Assembly (NCBI RefSeq): GCF_011089875.1
Contig: NZ_JAANAS010000036.1
Coordinates: 1-61,414, forward strand
DNA length: 61,414 bases
Origin: Psychroflexus maritimus
GTDB lineage: Bacteria > Bacteroidota > Bacteroidia > Flavobacteriales > Flavobacteriaceae
Direction: 5' to 3'
Shown here: piece after piece, positions 17,031-26,907 of the stretch
Position numbering within the stretch: the stretch's first letter is position 1
How the letters are laid out: every line of letters begins with the position of its first letter
Position numbers and translations under genes: made by a program
The notes under the pieces: model-generated
What the model saw: the letters and a program-made list of their open reading frames with translations, nothing else
Told to the model about the DNA's origin: nothing
The model's database searches: none

Positions 17031-18221
17031 TTAGAATTCTACATATCTATTTTCGCCTAGATTGAATGATATAGAGAAACGCAATGTTCCTTCTAATGGG
17101 TTTTGCACGCCTTGTGCTGTAGAAAATAAATAAGAAGCATCGATTACTACCGAAGTATATTTAAATCCAAATCCTATAGTGGCGTATTGTCTAAAGCCTT
17201 TTTCTGGATGCTCGTAAAAATATCCAGCGCGAAGTGCAAAAGCATCTTCGTACCAATATTCGGTGGCAATAGACCAAGTAATTTCCCTGAAAGTTTCAGA
17301 AAAACCATCAGGAGCACTTGTCCATGAGGTGAAAATAGCAGCGTATTCATTTTGGGATAAATAATCTTGTCTAAGTCTTTCAATTTCGGCTTGTTCTTCT
17401 GGTGTTGGAGGGCTTGATGTTTCAGGGAATTCAGGTGGAGTAGGAACTAATAATTTATTAGCCTCTACATAAACCCCTAAACGGTTGGAAGTATCAAAGA
17501 TAAAATCAAATCCACCACCCGCTCTAAACATAGTTGGAATAAAATTATCAAATCCACCATCGTCATAAGAAATTTTTGGCCCTATATTGTCTATGGCAAA
17601 ACCAGCTCGCCATCTTCCAGCCATATTAATATTGTCGTAAAATTTTTCTTTAGAGCGATAAAAACCATGTATTCCAGCAGCAAATGAGTTAGCGGCCTGA
17701 GCACTTCCTAATCCAGATGGAATTCTAAAGTCAGATCTTATATACTTTCCAGTAACCGACATGGCAAAAGTTTCACTTAAACGAAGTGAATAACTTAAAT
17801 CTACGGCAAATTCATTGGGCTCTACTGGACGCCCTATATCCTCTGCTGTTTGTCTTAAGTTAACTTCACCTAATCCAAAATATCTAAGTGAAGCCGAAAA
17901 GGATCCTCTTTCGTTAATTCGATTGTAGTAGGTAAGTGTTCCTAAGTTAATATCGTCTGCTAATTCGCGTAAATAAGGAGTGTAACCAAAACCTATCCCC
18001 TGTTTATTTTCGGAAAAAGCATATTTTGCGGGATTCCATTGCTGCGAATAAACATCTACAGGGGTTGCTACTCCCATATCTCCCATACCAGAAGCTCTAG
18101 CATCAGCAGGAATTAGTAAAAAAGGGACTCCAGTAATAATAGGTCTTTGTTCATTTTGAGCTTTTGCCTGAAATAGACCAATGATGACCAAGCAAAGGCT
18201 TAAATATTTTGATGTTTTCAT
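17031..18221 (-). CDS. porV: Type IX secretion system outer-membrane shuttle protein PorV
   Basis: PorV (LptO) is a FadL-like outer-membrane barrel that collects T9SS cargo from the translocon and hands it to the PorU sortase. The 396-residue protein has a signal peptide (cleavage after AKAQ near 22). Its mature start, with VPFLLIPADARASGMGDMG near 35-53, is the hallmark of PorV. Alternating beta strands follow, ending in an aromatic C-terminus (NRYVEF). The gene lies 89 bp downstream of porU on the same strand, with its own candidate promoter at the porU end, and upstream of cdd. Confidence 0.93.
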   Translation of the reverse strand: MKTSKYLSLCLVIIGLFQAKAQNEQRPIITGVPFLLIPADARASGMGDMGVATPVDVYSQQWNPAKYAFSENKQGIGFGYTPYLRELADDINLGTLTYYNRINERGSFSASLRYFGLGEVNLRQTAEDIGRPVEPNEFAVDLSYSLRLSETFAMSVTGKYIRSDFRIPSGLGSAQAANSFAAGIHGFYRSKEKFYDNINMAGRWRAGFAIDNIGPKISYDDGGFDNFIPTMFRAGGGFDFIFDTSNRLGVYVEANKLLVPTPPEFPETSSPPTPEEQAEIERLRQDYLSQNEYAAIFTSWTSAPDGFSETFREITWSIATEYWYEDAFALRAGYFYEHPEKGFRQYATIGFGFKYTSVVIDASYLFSTAQGVQNPLEGTLRFSISFNLGENRYVEF

Positions 18222-18288
18222 TTTATAATTTTTGCTTTCTTAAAACGCTTTGGTTAATAAGAAATTGTTTTATTATTTAAAGAATTGA

Positions 18289-18316
18289 CAAATATAGAAT
18301 TTATATTCAACTACAA
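18289..18316 (-). promoter_or_regulatory. Candidate promoter for porV-cdd
   Basis: On the minus strand there is a TTG (18316-18314), a 17-nt spacer and TATATTTG (18296-18289), fitting the Bacteroidota -33/-7 pattern. The -33 triplet overlaps the last codons of porU, so porV could be expressed independently of the large upstream gene. Confidence 0.5.
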
Positions 18317-21300
18317 AATAACAAGTTTCTCGTATTTTTCTGCTTTTTTATTAGTTAAGGTAGAGCGAACGACTAATTTATAGACATACACTCCTTTTCC
18401 TATTCGATTCCCAAAATCGTCTCTTCCATCCCAAGTAATGTCTCTAGATAAAAATCCGTCGGTATTAATGATTTGATTTTCTGTCCACACTACTTTACCA
18501 GTCACAGTAAAAACCTGAACCATAACTTCCAATGGTTCAAATGGCCTGTTGTGATTAAACCAAAATTCGGTATAATCAGTAAAAGGATTAGGGTAATTCA
18601 ACACGCGAGTTAGCTGTATTTCATCTTCACTAGTTACCATGAAAGTGATTTCTGAGGTAGAAGAATTGTTGTACGTATCCCAAGCTCTAAACCTCAAGGT
18701 GTGTAAACCTTCTTCTAAATCTCTAATTGGAAAATAAACCGTTCCGCTGGTAAAGTCGTCTTGATCAGATTTGTAATAATCATTAAGGATAAATGGATTT
18801 TCATCATCTTCATCTAATATAGCTACAATATCATGCCCGATACCACCTGCCGTATTAATACCGCTTTCGTCATTTAATTTGGCAAGTAAAAACGGGTTGT
18901 TATTGGTGATTCCTCCATCAACAAAATTTTCATCATTCATGAATAATTCAATCATTGGGCCTTGTGTATCTTCTGGAGCATCTTCATCAATACTACCAAT
19001 TAGCAGGTCTGTGTTATAGCCAGAATGATGTTGAGTTTCACTTTCTTTCAGTGCATAAAGGCTTATTCTTCCAGAATCTACAGGAATTTGTGTGTTTTGA
19101 GGTAGAATAAATTCAAATTCAAATTCACCTTGATTAACACTAGCCTGACCTCGAAAGAGTGTTTCGCCTAAAGTGGTAAAATCCAAAATTAAATTTGAAA
19201 TGTCGTTTCCTAAGGTTTGCCGGTCAATACGTTTGTCGAAAATAGTAGCAGTTAAGGCTCCATTGAAACTAGTATTGACTTGATTATTAGGTAAGATAAC
19301 TTGACCTTTAAGTTTGTTTTTGCTTAATGCCTTGAGTGTGTCGGTGGCTTGCTCTAGAGGTACACCGTTAAGTTCGGTTAGTTGGATACCGGGCCTTGCA
19401 AAAGGCAAATTTAATGCAGGATCGCCCAATAAGTGAACCACTCTTTTACCATCAGTAGAAAGTTCATTTTTAGTTCTTGTAACTGCCTCTCCTATAGTTA
19501 AAAACTCGTCATTGTAATCATAAATAAATGGAGCAAGTTCTTTGTTAAATCGTATTCCATCACTTACAAAAATAGCTCTAGTGGTGGTAATCATGCTAAT
19601 TGGTCCACCATTTTGGTTTAGGTAAGTTAATTCTCCAGCGGAAACTAATAAGGGATTATCGTACTTGGTGAATTCACAAGTTACGGTAACAAAAATATTA
19701 AATCGGTCAGGATTACTCCAATTTTCAACATTATCTCTAGTTACAATACGTTCTTGAGCTAATCCATTTTCGCCCCCATGACCAAAATAATTCATCACTG
19801 CTACTCCAAGTTCTACACGTTTGGTGATGGCCTCATTTACTTCTGGATAACGATCACCACCGGCCGATGAAATTTGTTGGAAAGCATCCGTATGAATTTT
19901 GCGCACATTGATTTCAGGTTTTTTGACAGAAATACTATCTCCAAGGCGGTCTAATTCACGTTGAATAGAATTAAACTCCCAGGATTCATCTACATCGTCA
20001 GAAACTAACAAAATATCATTTCTCCAACTAGCATAGGCTTCTCTAGATTCATAATCTTTAATTTTATTAATCATCTGCATGGCTTGTTGAGGGCTATCTG
20101 CTAAAATTCTTCCAATGTTAATGTCCATTAGTTCACTATTTGCCATCACACCTTCGTTAGGATCCATCATGGTGTAAAAGTCATCAGACATAAAACCTCT
20201 TGAGGTGGTGCTAAAACTTTGTAATGTATGGTAAGTAGGAACCAAATTATTGTTTCCTTCCATTCGATCTTTGTAATCTATTGAGGTAGAACCAAGAATA
20301 GCAACATATTTAATGCGATTATCTTCATTAGATGCATTGTAATAAATATACCTAATAAAATTTCTAATGGCTGCAATTTCTTGTCGTCCAGAGCTAAATT
20401 CATTGTAAATTTGATCGGTGGTAACTACCCGCGTTTTTAGTCCAAAATTTGCTCTAAAGTTAGCTAAATCTTCAGCTTGAGCTTGGAGATTAGGATGAGT
20501 AATAACCAAATAATCGATATCCTCAGTCTGACCTACTTGATTTCTGAAAACACTTTGTTTTAAGTTTTGATTTTTAACCTCTTTTTTGCTTTGGTCAATT
20601 CTTGGAGAATAGTAATCGGAAGGGTCAACAATTCTGTATTTTTTTGATTCCCCAAGATTGGCTTTAAACGAGAAATTGTTGCTGTTGTTGGTGTTTGTGT
20701 AACGAGTAACCTCATGCAGGTTAGTGATGTCCCAAACGGCATCTACTTGAGAAGAATTAGCGAGTTGATATTCGCCAATTCCACTAAGTAAAGCTACTTC
20801 TTCATTTTGAAATTCAAATTGTTCACCCGTAGCCACTAAGTTTCTTGTAGCCTGGATATTGATGTAGTCAAGGTGAGCTCTTGCGGCTGGGTTGCCAGCT
20901 TTATTGTAAGTTAAGCTAACACTTACTTCGTCGTTACTTAGGGAGAGGTTGTTATCTGTAAATTCAGAACCATTAGAGGGCGTGTTGTTTCCTATTCTAG
21001 TCATGGAAAAATTCCCTATAAAATCACCATCCACTACAATATTCATGGATGAATTTTGTGTAGAAATAGCCCCTGCAGCAACTTCAATTCTTGCTTTTTC
21101 TGAAGTAACTAAATTAGGAAAGCTAAAGTTGAAGCTACGTTCAGTAACGATATCAAATCGATCACCAAACCAACGTCTTCCAACAAGTGACAAAGAAACT
21201 TCGTCTATTTCATGGAATTGCTCATCTTGAAAAGTACTTATTGTATGGTTGGCAGAATTAGGAGGTTGCTGAGCTTCAGGAATACGTTTGCCTGCTCCGC

Positions 21301-22132
21301 CATCAACCGTAATGTAGTAAAACACCTCATCGGCATAGGGGTTAATATGGCTTTTATTGGTAGAGTTAAATTTATTCACAGAAGATTCTGCATAAAATAG
21401 GATTTCATCACCCTCATCAAAACTTCCATTAATTCCTGCATTAACAAGAATTGGAATTTCAGGTAAATCAAAATAAGAAGCCGGTGTTTCAGAGTTTCTT
21501 AAAGGTAATGATTGCCCACCGTGACCGTAAATTTTTATGGTATTAGGATTAATCTGATTTGGTTTAAAACCCAAATCACTTAAAAATTTTTTATCAATAC
21601 GTTGTATTCCTGTTTGGTCAACGATAAACTTATAGAATTTTCCAGAAGCCAGTTTTGAATTGAGGTTTTGAGGCACTTCTTCTGTAGAAAAAGTAGAGGT
21701 AGGGATTCTATTAGTTAGAGGGGTAAGTTCAAATGAAGTAACGCGTTGAACTTGGCCATTTCTTTTAATTAGCAAATTAAACTGGACTAAGGTCTTAGAA
21801 TCTCCACGCGCAGAAGAGTTAACAACTTCAAGTGTGGTGGTTTCTGGAAGTTGGTCAGTGTCAATCAAGGCTAGGTGATTGTTAACTCTTTGGTAAGAGA
21901 TATTAGTAATTTCAAAGTTTTGAACACCTTCAATCCAGGTAGAATAATAGATTTGTTGGTTTACATCATCATAATTAAACTCTTTTCCTTCAAAGCCAAT
22001 TATTTTATATTCGTCTTTTGGCGAAGTAGATAAGATTAGTGGGTCTTTCCATTCAATTTCAATTCTTTTCTGCTGTGCCAAAACATTTAATTGAAACACA
22101 ATGAAAAAAAAACAGGCAATTTTAACTCTCAT
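18311..22132 (-). CDS. porU: Type IX secretion system sortase PorU
   Basis: PorU is a cell-surface gingipain-like protease that removes the C-terminal signal of T9SS cargo and links the cargo to lipopolysaccharide. The 1273-residue protein has a signal peptide (cleavage near VLAQQ, about residue 20), a large beta-rich N-terminal region, and a C25-type caspase-fold domain at about 540-910. The predicted catalytic pair is H785 in NYFGHGGENG and C819 in VTCEFTKYDNP. The C-terminal NYPNPF block near 1180 and following strands form a CTD-like Ig domain. It is divergent from gldJ, as is usual in Flavobacteria. Length is normal. Confidence 0.94.
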   Translation of the reverse strand: MRVKIACFFFIVFQLNVLAQQKRIEIEWKDPLILSTSPKDEYKIIGFEGKEFNYDDVNQQIYYSTWIEGVQNFEITNISYQRVNNHLALIDTDQLPETTTLEVVNSSARGDSKTLVQFNLLIKRNGQVQRVTSFELTPLTNRIPTSTFSTEEVPQNLNSKLASGKFYKFIVDQTGIQRIDKKFLSDLGFKPNQINPNTIKIYGHGGQSLPLRNSETPASYFDLPEIPILVNAGINGSFDEGDEILFYAESSVNKFNSTNKSHINPYADEVFYYITVDGGAGKRIPEAQQPPNSANHTISTFQDEQFHEIDEVSLSLVGRRWFGDRFDIVTERSFNFSFPNLVTSEKARIEVAAGAISTQNSSMNIVVDGDFIGNFSMTRIGNNTPSNGSEFTDNNLSLSNDEVSVSLTYNKAGNPAARAHLDYINIQATRNLVATGEQFEFQNEEVALLSGIGEYQLANSSQVDAVWDITNLHEVTRYTNTNNSNNFSFKANLGESKKYRIVDPSDYYSPRIDQSKKEVKNQNLKQSVFRNQVGQTEDIDYLVITHPNLQAQAEDLANFRANFGLKTRVVTTDQIYNEFSSGRQEIAAIRNFIRYIYYNASNEDNRIKYVAILGSTSIDYKDRMEGNNNLVPTYHTLQSFSTTSRGFMSDDFYTMMDPNEGVMANSELMDINIGRILADSPQQAMQMINKIKDYESREAYASWRNDILLVSDDVDESWEFNSIQRELDRLGDSISVKKPEINVRKIHTDAFQQISSAGGDRYPEVNEAITKRVELGVAVMNYFGHGGENGLAQERIVTRDNVENWSNPDRFNIFVTVTCEFTKYDNPLLVSAGELTYLNQNGGPISMITTTRAIFVSDGIRFNKELAPFIYDYNDEFLTIGEAVTRTKNELSTDGKRVVHLLGDPALNLPFARPGIQLTELNGVPLEQATDTLKALSKNKLKGQVILPNNQVNTSFNGALTATIFDKRIDRQTLGNDISNLILDFTTLGETLFRGQASVNQGEFEFEFILPQNTQIPVDSGRISLYALKESETQHHSGYNTDLLIGSIDEDAPEDTQGPMIELFMNDENFVDGGITNNNPFLLAKLNDESGINTAGGIGHDIVAILDEDDENPFILNDYYKSDQDDFTSGTVYFPIRDLEEGLHTLRFRAWDTYNNSSTSEITFMVTSEDEIQLTRVLNYPNPFTDYTEFWFNHNRPFEPLEVMVQVFTVTGKVVWTENQIINTDGFLSRDITWDGRDDFGNRIGKGVYVYKLVVRSTLTNKKAEKYEKLVIL

Positions 22133-22314
22133 AAGCTTGCTTTATATTTTACTTCACATATATTTGTAACGCATTTGATGCATAAGTATTATTAAGTTTT
22201 CAAAAATACTTTATTTTTTACTTTTAAGTTTATTTTGAGAAAAGTAAAAATAAAATTGATTTTATATCGTTTATTCTTATATTGCGAACCAAATTTTGAG
22301 TTTAAATTTTAGTT

Positions 22315-23976
22315 ATGAAAGGTAAATATTTCGTTAGAACAGCATTTCTTATTAGTGCAACTTTGGTTATGATAGGTTGTAATAACTCTAGAAACTATCA
22401 AAAAAACTCTAGGGCTACTGGTTGGGATGTGACAGGTAAAGATGGAGGAATTGAATACAAAACAGACTACAATGAGCAAGAGCCTGCTCCTGGTCTAGTT
22501 TTAGTAGAAGGAGGCACGTTTACCATGGGTAGAGTGCAAGATGATCCTATGAAAGATTGGAATAACACGCCAACACAACAGCATGTTCAAACTTTTTATA
22601 TGGACGAAACTGAGGTAACTAACTTCATGTATTCTGAATACTTAGATTACTTGAAGAGTACTTATCCTCCAACAGAATCTAATTATAGAAATATATATTA
22701 TGGGGCATTGCCTGATACCCTAGTATGGAGAAATCCGTTAGGATTTAACGAAAACATGACTAATAATTACTTACGCCATCCTTCTTACGGAAACTATCCT
22801 GTAGTTGGTGTAAATTGGGTGCAAGCAGTTGAATTTAGTAAATGGAGAACAGACCGTGTAAATGAAGCCGTACTCAGAGACCAAGGTTTTACCTCCAAAG
22901 ATGCTTATTTGCAAGCCGATGCTTCTAATAGCTTTAGTACAGATACTTACTTAAATGCGCCTACAAAAACTTATGGAGGAAACGAGGATATGTTGCGTGG
23001 GGGTAGAAAGTCTGACAAAAAAGGAAGAGAAGGTCAAGATGGTGAAATGAGTGAAATTTATGTGCAAAGTAAAGATGGAGTTCTTTACCCAGATTATAGA
23101 CTACCTACAGAAGCCGAATGGGAATTTGCAGCCCTTGGCGAAACTTCACTTAGAGATTACAATTCCTACAGAGGTAGAAAGAAATATCCATGGGATGGAA
23201 AATATACACGTTCAGAAAAAAGAAAAACAATAGGTGACCAAAAAGCGAACTTTAAACAGGGTTCTGGAGATTACGGTGGAATTCCTGGATGGAGTGATGA
23301 TGGTGCAGATATCACCGCTCCTATAATGTCTTATGAACCAAACGATTATGGTTTGTATGATATGGCTGGGAATGTAGCTGAATGGGTAGCCGATGTTTAC
23401 AGACCTCGAGTTGATAATGAATTTAACGACTTTAATTACTTTAGAGGAAACGTTTATACAAGAAATGTAATTAATGAAGATGGAACGATTAAAGTTCTTG
23501 CCCCTGATGAGGTTGTTTACGATACCTTACCTAATTCAAAAATAGTTGCTATCAACCTTCCTGGTCAAATTGAAAAAGAGGAAATTGGAGAGGAAGAAAC
23601 ATTTATGAGAACTCAATTCGATAAATCTTACAACAAAAACTTTAGAGATGGTGATAAAGCTTCATCTTTATACTATAACGAAAGAGGTGATTTATCTGCT
23701 GATCAAAGAATGTACAATGCTCCATTAAATAAAATGACTACAAATGAGGATGGCGAATTGGTGAGAATGAAAGATGAGTCTAATAATAGAACAACCCTTA
23801 TCGATGATAAAGTTCGTGTGATTAAAGGAGGATCCTGGAGAGATAGAGCATACTGGTTAGACCCAGCACAAAGAAGATATTATCCACAGCACATGGCTAC
23901 CGATTATATTGGATTTAGAAATGCGATGTCTAAAGTTGGTTCTAAAACAAATCAAAAAGGCAGATCTAGAAACTAG
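22315..23976 (+). CDS. gldJ: Gliding motility and T9SS lipoprotein GldJ
   Basis: GldJ is an outer-membrane lipoprotein required for gliding and for stability of other T9SS/gliding parts such as GldK. The 553-residue protein has a lipobox ending at C22 (LVMIGC), then a formylglycine-generating-enzyme-like (SUMF1) fold from about 60, starting with LVEGGTFTMG. Characteristic blocks are NYPVVGVNWVQAVEFSKW, LPTEAEWEFAA, YDMAGNVAEWVADVY and IKGGSWRDRAYW. The domain lost its enzymatic role in the Gld family. The gene is divergent from porU and is followed by a terminator before murF. Confidence 0.94.
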   Translation: MKGKYFVRTAFLISATLVMIGCNNSRNYQKNSRATGWDVTGKDGGIEYKTDYNEQEPAPGLVLVEGGTFTMGRVQDDPMKDWNNTPTQQHVQTFYMDETEVTNFMYSEYLDYLKSTYPPTESNYRNIYYGALPDTLVWRNPLGFNENMTNNYLRHPSYGNYPVVGVNWVQAVEFSKWRTDRVNEAVLRDQGFTSKDAYLQADASNSFSTDTYLNAPTKTYGGNEDMLRGGRKSDKKGREGQDGEMSEIYVQSKDGVLYPDYRLPTEAEWEFAALGETSLRDYNSYRGRKKYPWDGKYTRSEKRKTIGDQKANFKQGSGDYGGIPGWSDDGADITAPIMSYEPNDYGLYDMAGNVAEWVADVYRPRVDNEFNDFNYFRGNVYTRNVINEDGTIKVLAPDEVVYDTLPNSKIVAINLPGQIEKEEIGEEETFMRTQFDKSYNKNFRDGDKASSLYYNERGDLSADQRMYNAPLNKMTTNEDGELVRMKDESNNRTTLIDDKVRVIKGGSWRDRAYWLDPAQRRYYPQHMATDYIGFRNAMSKVGSKTNQKGRSRN

Positions 23977-24003
23977 CATATAATATTTACTTTTAATACT
24001 AAG

Positions 24004-24028
24004 GCCCTTTTATCAAAGGGCTTTTTTT
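24004..24028 (+). terminator. Rho-independent terminator after gldJ
   Basis: GCCCTTT, loop TATC, AAAGGGC, then seven T. It lies 14 bp before the murF start, so gldJ transcripts should largely stop here and murF may need partial read-through or its own promoter. Confidence 0.85.
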
Positions 24029-24041
24029 AATTTAACTCAAA

Positions 24042-25331
24042 ATGAATATTAAAGAAATTCATCAACTCTTTTTAAACACTTCAGGGGTGTGTACAGATAC
24101 ACGCAAAATTCAAAAAAATCAAATCTACTTTGCACTTAAAGGTGATCATTTTGATGGAAATAAGTTTGTGAATGAAGCCTTCAAAAAAGGGGCTAGTTAT
24201 GCTATAGTTGATGATTATTCATTACGAAATCAACCAAATTGTGTTTTTGTGGAAAACACCTTAGATACGTTACAATCCTTGGCTAATTTCCATAGAAATT
24301 ACCTCTCTATTCCTATAATTGGTATCACAGGAAGTAATGGTAAAACCACCACCAAAAAGTTAGTTAACTCCTTACTTAGTAAAAAATTTAAGACTCAGGC
24401 CACGCAAGGCAATTTGAATAATCATATTGGTGTACCATTAACTTTGCTTAGTTTTCATTCGCAAACTGAATATGGTATAGTTGAAATGGGGGCTAATCAC
24501 CAAAAGGAAATAGATTTTTTATGTAGTATAGCAACTCCCGATTACGGTTTGATTACTAACTTTGGTAAAGCACACTTAGAAGGTTTTGGTGGAGTGGAAG
24601 GGGTTATTAAAGGAAAAAGTGAACTTTATCAGTATTTGAGTAAAAAAAACAATGGTATTGCGTTTATCAATAAGGATGATGCAAAACAGGTTGAGCTTAC
24701 TAAGCAGATCAAAACAATTAGCGTAGGAAGAACCGCTGCAGCCGATTATCAATTTGAACTGCATCAGAGCTTTCCTTTTATCAAATTTAGTTTTAAAGAC
24801 ACAACTCTTACAGTTTCACTTTCTGGCGAATACAACTTTCAAAACGTAATTAATGCAGTAGGCATTGCAATTTATTTTGGCGTAGAAATCGACTTAATAA
24901 AAAGAGCACTAAAAGAATTTGAACCCGAAGAAAATCGCTCTCAATTCATTCAGAAAAAATCTCATAAAATTCTTCTCGATGCATACAATGCTAATCCTTC
25001 AAGCATGGAGGCTTCAATTAAAAATTTTAGTCAGCATCAAAATGAGAAAAGTTTAATTTTAGGCGATATGTTTGAAATTGGTAAAGATGCTGAAAAAGAG
25101 CATTTCAATATATATAAACTCTGCCAACAAGAAGGTTTTAACCAGGCTTATTTTTGTGGAAGACTGTTTTACAGAGCTTTAGAGAATGAGATTTTACCAA
25201 AAGGATATCAAGTTTTTGAGACTTATGAAGCATTAGCTGCTTCAATTCAGAAAAGCTTCTCAGAAAATCAGTTTATCTTGATTAAGGGCTCCAGGGGGAT
25301 GCAACTTGAACGAATTTTAGCTGTACTTTAA
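24042..25331 (+). CDS. murF: UDP-N-acetylmuramoyl-tripeptide--D-alanyl-D-alanine ligase
   Basis: Adds D-Ala-D-Ala to the UDP-MurNAc-tripeptide, completing the cytoplasmic peptidoglycan precursor. The 429-residue protein has the Mur-ligase P-loop GSNGKTTT at 97-104, the N-terminal UDP-binding domain, the VEMGANHQKEIDFL block in the ATPase domain, and the C-terminal LDAYNANPSSMEAS motif typical of MurF rather than MurC, MurD or MurE. Length is normal. The gldJ-murF neighbourhood is conserved in Flavobacteria. The MATE gene follows after 6 bp. Confidence 0.95.
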   Translation: MNIKEIHQLFLNTSGVCTDTRKIQKNQIYFALKGDHFDGNKFVNEAFKKGASYAIVDDYSLRNQPNCVFVENTLDTLQSLANFHRNYLSIPIIGITGSNGKTTTKKLVNSLLSKKFKTQATQGNLNNHIGVPLTLLSFHSQTEYGIVEMGANHQKEIDFLCSIATPDYGLITNFGKAHLEGFGGVEGVIKGKSELYQYLSKKNNGIAFINKDDAKQVELTKQIKTISVGRTAAADYQFELHQSFPFIKFSFKDTTLTVSLSGEYNFQNVINAVGIAIYFGVEIDLIKRALKEFEPEENRSQFIQKKSHKILLDAYNANPSSMEASIKNFSQHQNEKSLILGDMFEIGKDAEKEHFNIYKLCQQEGFNQAYFCGRLFYRALENEILPKGYQVFETYEALAASIQKSFSENQFILIKGSRGMQLERILAVL

Positions 25332-25337
25332 TTATAA

Positions 25338-26681
25338 ATGCAAGAAAAAGTATCTTTTAAGGAAATCAATAAAATTGCTGTACCTGCTATTATTGCTGGC
25401 ATTGCAGAGCCACTGATTTCGTTAACCGATGTTGGTATTGTAGGTAATTTGAACGAAAATTCTGTAGAAGCACTTGCTGCTGTTGGAATAGTAGGTTCAT
25501 TCTTGTCGGCCATCATTTGGATTATCGCACAAACCAAAACGGCTATTTCTGCTACGGTTTCACAAAAACTAGGCAATCAAAGAATACATTCTATCAAAAC
25601 CTTAGTCCCACAGGTTATTTTTTTCAATTTACTTTTAAGTTTTTTTATTTACCTTATTACAGCATTACTAGCTCCTTATATTTTTAAGGCCTATAATGCC
25701 GATGGATTAATATTAGAATACAGTACAAACTACTACCGAATAAGAGCTTTAGGTTATCCACTTACACTAACTACTTTTGCCATTTTTGGTGTTTTTAGAG
25801 GTTTGCAAAATACACTTTGGGCCATGAAAGCAAGTTTAACCGGAGCTATTTTAAATGTTGTTTTGAGTTTTATTTTGGTTTATGGTATAGAAGGTGTTGT
25901 GCCTGCACTTCACATTGAAGGCGCAGCTATTGCTAGTGTTATAGCTCAATTAGTGATGCTGCTAATTGCGCTTCATTTTTACTTTACTAAAACTCCTTTT
26001 GGCTTAAGGCTGCGTAGAAAAATTAACCCGGCTATGAAAAATCTACTCTTAATGAGTCTTAATCTTTTTGTGCGCACCTTATCGTTAAATGTAGCTATTT
26101 ATCTGGCCAATACCTACGCTACAGGTTACGGCGATAAATACATTGCCACTCAAAGTATTTTGATGAATATTTGGTTATTTTTCTCCTTTTTTATTGATGG
26201 ATATGCCAATGCTGGTAATGCTATTGGCGGAAAATTGCTGGGCGAAAAAGCTTACCTGAAATTATGGAACTTATCTAAAGACATAAGTAAATATGCTGTA
26301 ATTATTGCGTTAGCTCTAGGTGGTTTATGTTTCCTTTTTTACGAAGACATAGGTCTTGTTTTTACAAAAGATGAGGCTGTTTTAGCCTTGTTTAAAAGCA
26401 TTTTTTGGGTAGTGATTCTTATGCAACCAATCAATGCTATTGCCTTTATGTTTGATGGTGTTTTTAAAGGTTTAGGCGAAGCAAAATATCTACGAAACTT
26501 ACTTCTTGTAGCTACTTTTGCTGGTTTTACTCCCACCTTATTAATTTTAGACTATTTTGGTTTTAAGCTTTATGCTATTTGGATTGCTTTTGTTGTTTGG
26601 ATGCTCATTCGCTCAATCACTTTAGTTATTAAGTTTAAGTCGAAGTATGTGAAGCAAGCAAAGGCTTCAATAAATGCTTAG
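25338..26681 (+). CDS. MATE family efflux transporter
   Basis: A 447-residue inner-membrane protein with about 12 hydrophobic segments in two similar halves, as in multidrug and toxic compound extrusion antiporters driven by proton or sodium gradients. The N-terminal segment (AVPAIIAGIAEPLISLTDVG) and the NLNENSVEALAAVGIVG loop are characteristic and place it near the DinF branch. The substrate cannot be predicted. It is separated from murF by 6 bp and probably shares its transcript. Confidence 0.9.
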   Translation: MQEKVSFKEINKIAVPAIIAGIAEPLISLTDVGIVGNLNENSVEALAAVGIVGSFLSAIIWIIAQTKTAISATVSQKLGNQRIHSIKTLVPQVIFFNLLLSFFIYLITALLAPYIFKAYNADGLILEYSTNYYRIRALGYPLTLTTFAIFGVFRGLQNTLWAMKASLTGAILNVVLSFILVYGIEGVVPALHIEGAAIASVIAQLVMLLIALHFYFTKTPFGLRLRRKINPAMKNLLLMSLNLFVRTLSLNVAIYLANTYATGYGDKYIATQSILMNIWLFFSFFIDGYANAGNAIGGKLLGEKAYLKLWNLSKDISKYAVIIALALGGLCFLFYEDIGLVFTKDEAVLALFKSIFWVVILMQPINAIAFMFDGVFKGLGEAKYLRNLLLVATFAGFTPTLLILDYFGFKLYAIWIAFVVWMLIRSITLVIKFKSKYVKQAKASINA

Positions 26682-26907
26682 CGAGGTTTCTCTTTTTTCT
26701 GGCGCTTCTGAGGTTACAATTGTTACTATTGTTGTTGATATGGTTTCTAAAGTTCCTTTTAATTCTATAATTATGAGGATTTCTCCCTTATTTCTCACCG
26801 CTCTTAACCAATTACCCCAAAACCGATAACTTGCACTTTAATTAAATCATTCAAAAAACTAACATCTATTAACATGCTCTTGTTTTTAAATACAATATTT
26901 TAGTGCT

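Noticed and set aside
26682-26907. A remnant gene or regulatory RNA between the MATE transporter and the VWA gene
   Set aside because: The 226 bp show no open frame, clear hairpin or recognisable motif.
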